Below, in pieces: positions 58,595-64,000 of a DNA stretch of 64,000 nucleotides; position 1 is the stretch's first letter, and each line of letters starts with the position of its first letter. A program made the position numbers and the translations under genes. Under the pieces are notes generated by a model. That model saw only the letters and a program-made list of their open reading frames with translations, did not search any database and was not told the DNA's origin. This DNA is from Narthecium ossifragum. Taxonomy: Eukaryota > Streptophyta > Magnoliopsida > Dioscoreales > Nartheciaceae. The DNA is taken from positions 9,493,290 through 9,557,289 of the forward strand of contig OY986965.1 of NCBI GenBank assembly GCA_963920575.1. Direction: 5' to 3'.

Positions 58595-61500
58595 TGTGAG
58601 GACCCGTACCTCCAACCTGGTTCGACCACATTGGTCGAGGGTCTGGTTTGGTTGGTTTGGCTCAGTTGGCCTTGCTTAGCGATCCCCTGAGATCGTTGCG
58701 GCTCCGGGGGTAATTTGATAAATTACCACAGAGTTGGTTTCACACACGTGTTATGCACACACGGTCATGTGGTGATGTATGTGCTTGATTAGATCATCAA
58801 GGGAATCCTAGACCGGAAGATCTTGATTAGATCAAGGGTTGAGCTTAAGAATCAGATATGGCAGATCGGACGGCCAGGATCTAATCTTAAGCCGTTAGTA
58901 CTTAAGCCTCCACTTAACCCATCTCCCGTTAGGGCTTCAGCCGCGATTGAGAGAGAGAGATCGAGAGAGAGAGACGGCGCAACCCAACCGGAGAGAGGGA
59001 GAAGAGGAGAAGGCGACACCGGCGGCGGGGTTCCTTCTCTCGACGGCGGAAACCTTGGACGAGAACGGTGACGACGACGACGACAGAAGAGGGGCGACGG
59101 CGATGGCGAACGGCGGTGATCGCGACCAGAGGAGAGGGCTCGACGACGACAATCGGCTAGAGAGGAGAAGATCTCGCATCCAGAGGTAGGGTTTGATCTA
59201 ATCTCGTGATTAGGCTCTACTAGAGGAGAATAGGGTTTGATGCTTATGGTTTTGGATTATTGGTTGCTCTCTGATTTTCGTGGCTCCGATGGTTGGAAAT
59301 TGTTAGTTCTCTCTTTCTTTTTGGATTTCTCTGTGGAGTTCTCTGTGGATTTCTCTTTGAATTTCTTATGGGATTTCTCGTTAGTTTTCTCCTTGGATTT
59401 CTCCCTCTGTTCTTGAGTTGCTTGTGAACCGAAGATTTGAAGCAGGCCAGCTTAGAATTTTTGGTTGTCTTGTGGATTTCGCTGCCTCTGGTTGATGTCC
59501 TTCCTCGTTCATTGCATTGTCGCTTCCTAGATTTGTAATTTAATGGTGGATTTTGATGAGCTTTATTCCCCTTATCTGTTTGGTTTTTTTTTGGACTCCG
59601 ACGTGGTTTTATCTCCTTCTCCGATGCTATGCTATGGATTCCGATGATAGGCCGTGCCATGTGTTCTCCCCTGTTTCCCTCATTCCCCTCTATTGTCACC
59701 GTGGTTCAGTTCTTTGGGTGTTCACGGGTTCTTGACGAGATTTCTTTCCCTTCTCTAGTTGTGCTTACTTCTCCTCCCCTGTTCTTGGGTTGTCTGAAGC
59801 CTGAGTCTTTCTCCTCCCCCTCTTCCCGATTGCTCGCTGAGCCTCCTAGTGTTTGTTGGATTTCCCTTGGAAGCCAGCAGCCCCTTTTTAGGTTGCTGAT
59901 CGGCAGGGAAGCCGATGATCGGCAACCAGGTAGTGGGCAGAGCAGCATTGCCTTGTGGATGTCTTTAGCCACGGCTTGAGTTCATTCCTATGTCTCTAGC
60001 TATGTTCAGTAGTGATGCCATGTGATTCTAAGTATTGCAGCCCAAGCTTCAAGTCATGTAAACTGAGGGAATTTAACTTGCTGGCCTTTCTTCCCTTTTG
60101 GAACTGGTTGGTTCAGGGTAGGCAAGCAAGGTAATTGTGGCTTTGCCGCTGTGCTGCTGTGAGCTTGACAAAGCTTCGTTGTGTTGTTGTTCTGTCAATT
60201 GGAATTGAGTCCTTAGTGAATCAATATTGACTGAGAAATTGTTTGTTTGCTGGTTCTTCCCTCTTCCGGTCGATCTTTGGATACTTAGCTTCCTAGTCTA
60301 ATACATCTTAAACTGTGTTAAGTAGATGTTTATTGAAATACTAGGCTGCCGTCGATCATGGCTATGATTTCCTGCGATCATGGTATATGTATGCCAAGCA
60401 TGTTAGTTGCATTTTATTATAGCATGTTCCCTCCTCTGCTCGACTCCTGTTAACTAATTTGAACTTCGCAATTTCTTACGCTCTTCTTCACCTATCCGAT
60501 CGTGTGCTTTATATCATGCTCAAGCCTAGGGCCGGTTGTGCGCCCGTTTATATTTTATTCGTGGGTTAACCAAGGGAGTAATGCCCTTGAGAATGTTTAG
60601 ACTAATTCGGGCGAGGGTGTGCCCTTGTTTATCGAATGATATTATATATGGTTTAGATGTATGAATGCCATGGTTGGATTTTATATAGCTCTGAAATGCT
60701 AAACCCTACTCTATAACTACGGTATATCATGTTGGACAATTGACTGATGATTCGTCATGTAGAGACACCTAGGCCTAGTTGTTTGAATAAGCAACATGCA
60801 TGATGCTTGCATTAGAGTCATCCAGGCTAGGTGGTAGGCGATGGATTCGATCGCCGATCCGGGGTTCTTGGGTAGCCCGGATCTAGCCCTAGGACCGGGG
60901 CTTGGGTAGTCGAGGATTAGGACGTGATTGTCATCAATGATCTTGCTTGATATCATTTGAGGTTATTGTTATAGTCGACCATGATTGATATTATTGTATT
61001 TGAGGTGTAGAGGTCGTGTCGGGTCTTCAAGGCCAAGCACTAAGGATGATTGTCGATGTCCCTGTCATGTGTGTCCCCGCGAGAGATGGTATGACTGGGC
61101 AGGGTGGTACCTAGACAGGAGCCCGCAGTCTTTGTTTCCTCTCGTATATTCTTGGGTGAGGGTGAGACCTGGACAGGAGCCCTCGGGAATCGACGGGGTT
61201 ATGGGGCCTCTTGGCATCTCTTCGGCTTAGGCGGAGAACAACATAGTTGCAGTTTCCCTTCCTTTCTGTGCGACGTAGAGTAGAACCCTACTTGGCATTG
61301 TTACTCACCCTACCTGGGCTGCATCAGCGATGCAGGTCGATGCAGTTCCTTCTTTCAGGTGTTCTTCTAGACGATGACGCGATATGTCGAAGTGATCGAG
61401 GACTTGGAGCTTTGAGTTGTTCGTCTACAGATAATTTACAGTTTTAATCAATAATGTACAAATTGATGTATAAATCGAGGTATAACATGATGTATTCGAG

Positions 61501-61816
61501 AACAGAATTGTTTGAGTATTAATTCAATTGTATTTGAGAAAGGTTGTCATATTATTGATGTAGGCATTTGAGAAATGTAATAATTAGTTATTTTCAATGT
61601 TACCATTGTACAAGTTGAAATTGGAACATTATGAAATATACAGGTTTCTTGTGCTATAATAATAAAGGGGAATCTGTCGAAAATTTTTTTATGAACTTGA
61701 GGATTAAATTGTTTAAATTCATAGCAGTTATACACTTGTGCGCCCATTGATGATGTAAACATGTTTAGGTGACTCACGTCTCGATCTGGATGGGTTTTTT
61801 GGGTCGGGGCGTGACA
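58595..61816 (+). repeat. 3' LTR, complete
   Basis: 3222 bp from TGTGAGGACCCGTACCTCC to GGGTCGGGGCGTGACA. A CT/GA and GC-rich leader occupies 58930-59185, with an AGGTAGG donor-like site near 59184. It also has the GTAGAGTAGAACCCTACT imperfect palindrome near 61273, shared by the other LTR copies. Confidence 0.9.
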
Positions 61817-62642
61817 CTCTCTCTCCAACCTCCCTCTCTCCACCTGATCTCTCTCTCACTTCCTCATTCTCTCTCCACGTGATCTTCCTCTCTCTACCCG
61901 ATCTCTCTCTTACTTCCTCGTTCTCTCTCCAACCTCCCTCTCTCTCCAAGCAACCTCTCTCTCTCCGACCTCCCTCTCTCCACCTGATCTCTCTCACTTC
62001 CTCGTTCTCTCTCCAACCTCCTAGTGCCACCCGATCTCTCTCTCAGTTCCTCGTTCTCTCTCCAACCTCCCTCTCTCCTCTTCCATGAATTATCCATTAC
62101 AAATTGAAGAATTCCTCACTTAAAAATTGAAGAATTTCTCGTTTAAAAATTGAAGGATTTCTCACTTAAAAATTGAAGGATTCCTCACTCTCTCCTACTC
62201 TCTTCCTCCCTCGCTCTCTCTCTTCCTTTAACAATTTCCTCCTTCCTTCATCTTCCCGTAGCCTCCTTGCCTCTCTTTATTACACAAAGATGAACAATAA
62301 ATAAAATAATGAAGGAATTTTTCGAAATATGGAAGTATTTCGTCAAAAAATAAAGGAATTTATATAAAAATTAATGGAATCCCATTACTCTCTCTCCCTC
62401 CACGCTCTCCCACTCTCTTCCTGTAGAGAGATATCTCTCTCATCTTAACGTCGAGATATCTCTCACTCATTTCTCTCTCTCATGCTTGTGTCAGGTGGCA
62501 TTGGATGATGAGAGAGAGTTGACGAGGGATATTTTGGTCCGAAATTTATGAATTTGACCTGCTTTGTAAACAAACACGAATGTGTCCCTCGATTGATAAA
62601 TAATAAAAATAAATGAATTTTAAAAGAAAATAATAAAAAATT
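61817..62642 (-). repeat. Right arm of the 0.8 kb inverted repeat pair
   Basis: Reverse complement of 3271-4080. The pyrimidine tract begins immediately at the 3' LTR end, so the LTR junction cuts the repeat here. The tandem 22-bp units (TTAAAAATTGAAGGATTCCTC) are at about 62100-62190. Confidence 0.75.
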
Positions 62643-64000
62643 ATGAGACTCTTTGAGGAGATAATTAGCCGATCGATTAGTATGTATACAAGACCCCAGT
62701 TTATTGTGATAAACAATCATGGAGTTTTGGCTCACAAAGATTGTAGAATGAATTTCCTTCCACACGCAGGAGCATTTGGATTGGAAAATATTCACATTTT
62801 TTACTTTTTATTTTCACTTTTTGTTTCCTGTTTTTAGTTTTTGTTTTCAATTTGTGTTTTTCATTTCTAACCAGAGCCTAGAAGGTGAGTTTCGTTTGGA
62901 ATGTTGAAGCGTTGTTTCCTGAAAAATGAAAACAAAAAAGTGTGAAAACGATAATTTGGTATTTTCATATTTTGTGAAAAATAAGTAATATAAACCCAAG
63001 AATATTTTACACATTAAATTCATTTCATTATCTTTTTTTAGATTACATTTATTTTCGTTATTTCTTACGATTCAAGCTAAAATCAGTGCATCTATTCTTG
63101 AGACCTTTTTGCCCCTCATTTAATGCCCTGCCATCTATTCTCTCACCAAACAGTGCATTTAATGCACTCAGCTTTATTCTTTTTCTCGATCTCACTCGCT
63201 ATCCATTCTCTCTCACCCTGCATTACTACATTTAACGCACTTATTCTCTCTTTCTCCACCACTTTCTCTATTACTCTTCACCGTCTCCCACTCCTCTGTC
63301 ACTCTATCTGTCACTCTATGTTATACTTTAGGATGCAAACTTACATATCGCAACAAGTATTTCTGGTATATCTCTATGCTTAATATTATGTTTTTTAATC
63401 AATTTTATGGGAAAACTATTACCGAGAAATTAAAAAGAAATCCTTCGGGAAACAATGTATTCCCGTGATATAAAGGAGAGCTTTTTGTAAAACATAGTAT
63501 TAACATTAAAAACATAATATTATCACTCATAAGAAAGATCTATGGATACAGGAAGAGCAATCAAAGAAGAAAGAAGTCAAATAAAAAAAAAAAAGAATGA
63601 GTATTCTAATGAAATAAAAAAAGAATTGGTCGAAAAACTATGTATTCTTGAGATAATAAAGAGTTCATTGAAAACATAGTATTGAAGATAAAAACATGAA
63701 TACTTGTTATGACTATGGATACTACTCACATTTCTAATAAGTGATGAATACTCCTCCTAGATTGAAGAAGTAAGAGGAAAAAAATGATATTGAGATGGAT
63801 TTCTATAGCGATATAAAAAAAACGATGAAGGTAAAGACTAGAGGAGAAAGTCGATGATGACACTACTATTAAACTGAGAAGAACAAGAAAAAAGTAATTC
63901 CATCGTATATATTAATAGTCTTTACATTTTCATAGTAATCTCTGTATAAAAATGTATTTTCTCGTATAAATTGGTATTCCTAAGAATTAAAAATTACTTG
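62643..64000. other. AT-rich flank, no gene recognised
   Basis: Nothing codes credibly. About 62770-62960 contains partly complementary words (CACATTTTTTACTTTTTATTTTCAC near AAAAAAGTGTGAAAACG) that may be a small MITE, but I could not define its ends. Confidence 0.4.

Larger units (their letters stand above)
44700..61816 (+). mobile_element. Tekay/Del-like long-LTR retrotransposon, coding region eroded
   Basis: The truncated 5' LTR (about 44700-47284) is followed by a tRNA-iMet primer site, and the complete 3' LTR (58595-61816) is preceded by a Tekay-type border. That border is AAATTTCGGGACGAAATTCC, then TTTAAGGG, where chromovirus pol normally ends (here FRDEIPLR). Between them no protease, RT, RNase H or integrase can be read. 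About 56.7-58.5 kb is scrambled sequence with short ORFs. A solo LTR of the same family and further insertions occupy 48342-55737. The two LTRs agree closely over 2.6 kb. Confidence 0.8.

Noticed and set aside
44700..61816. A three-LTR tandem (LTR-internal-LTR-internal-LTR) element
   Set aside because: The middle LTR has its own exact GAGCA target duplication, so it is a later solo insertion into the interior.
3271..62642. A single giant transposon with 0.8 kb terminal inverted repeats
   Set aside because: No target duplication outside the arms, and the right arm is cut by an LTR end; kept only as an open question.

Overview
The window is nuclear DNA of a flowering plant. It holds spliced plant-type exons (a glutamate receptor-like channel and fragments of a pectin acetylesterase, a FAR1-related protein and a xyloglucan galactosyltransferase), plant Ty3/gypsy retrotransposons with tRNA primer sites, CACTA and hAT elements, and long AT-rich spacers. 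I cannot place the species. The only gene that looks like a working host gene is the 3' end of a glutamate receptor-like (GLR) gene at 1288-2648 on the plus strand. Its 5' part lies outside the window, and a foldback MITE sits in its intron. Nearly everything from about 3.2 kb to 62.6 kb is transposon.

Block A (about 5.0-20.9 kb): a degraded long LTR (end at 20855) is interrupted by a solo LTR of the same broad family (5508-19894, target duplication ACCAG). That solo LTR is interrupted by an 11.8 kb CACTA element (6585-18407, duplication CGT). The CACTA has no recognisable CACTA transposase. It carries a pectin acetylesterase first exon, a FAR1-related gene broken by a frameshift and a stop, an unidentified pair of exons, an inverted LTR fragment and a large purine/pyrimidine repeat. 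A small hAT element (20338-20743, 8-bp duplication) cuts the outer LTR.

Block B (20.9-23.0 kb): a captured, internally duplicated piece of a GT47 xyloglucan galactosyltransferase lies between two copies of a hairpin module, followed by a GC-rich minisatellite and a GA microsatellite.

Block C (23050-44621, duplication CCCTT): a non-autonomous Athila-like LTR retrotransposon with only a gag-like ORF. Nested inside it, on the minus strand, is a 14.5 kb Tat-lineage element (27268-41775, duplication gAATG/aAATG) with gag, protease, reverse transcriptase, two RNase H domains and integrase. Between pol and its 3' LTR it carries an antisense multi-exon gene with a plant mobile domain. This is the most interesting item here. 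Both its sense and antisense genes are broken, mostly by changes that fit C-to-T decay.

Block D (about 44.7-61.8 kb): a Tekay/Del-like element with long LTRs (5' LTR truncated, 3' LTR 58595-61816), a tRNA-iMet primer site and almost no coding sequence left. A solo LTR of the same family (48342-55737, duplication GAGCA) sits in its interior. An unrelated solo LTR (50358-54448, duplication GAGGG) sits in that one, and an inverted solo LTR of the first family (50395-52824, duplication CGCCC) sits in that. Seven copies of one LTR superfamily can be counted in the window. The whole block is bracketed by two inverted copies of an 0.8 kb purine-rich repeat (3271-4080 and 61817-62642). The last 1.35 kb is AT-rich with nothing recognisable.
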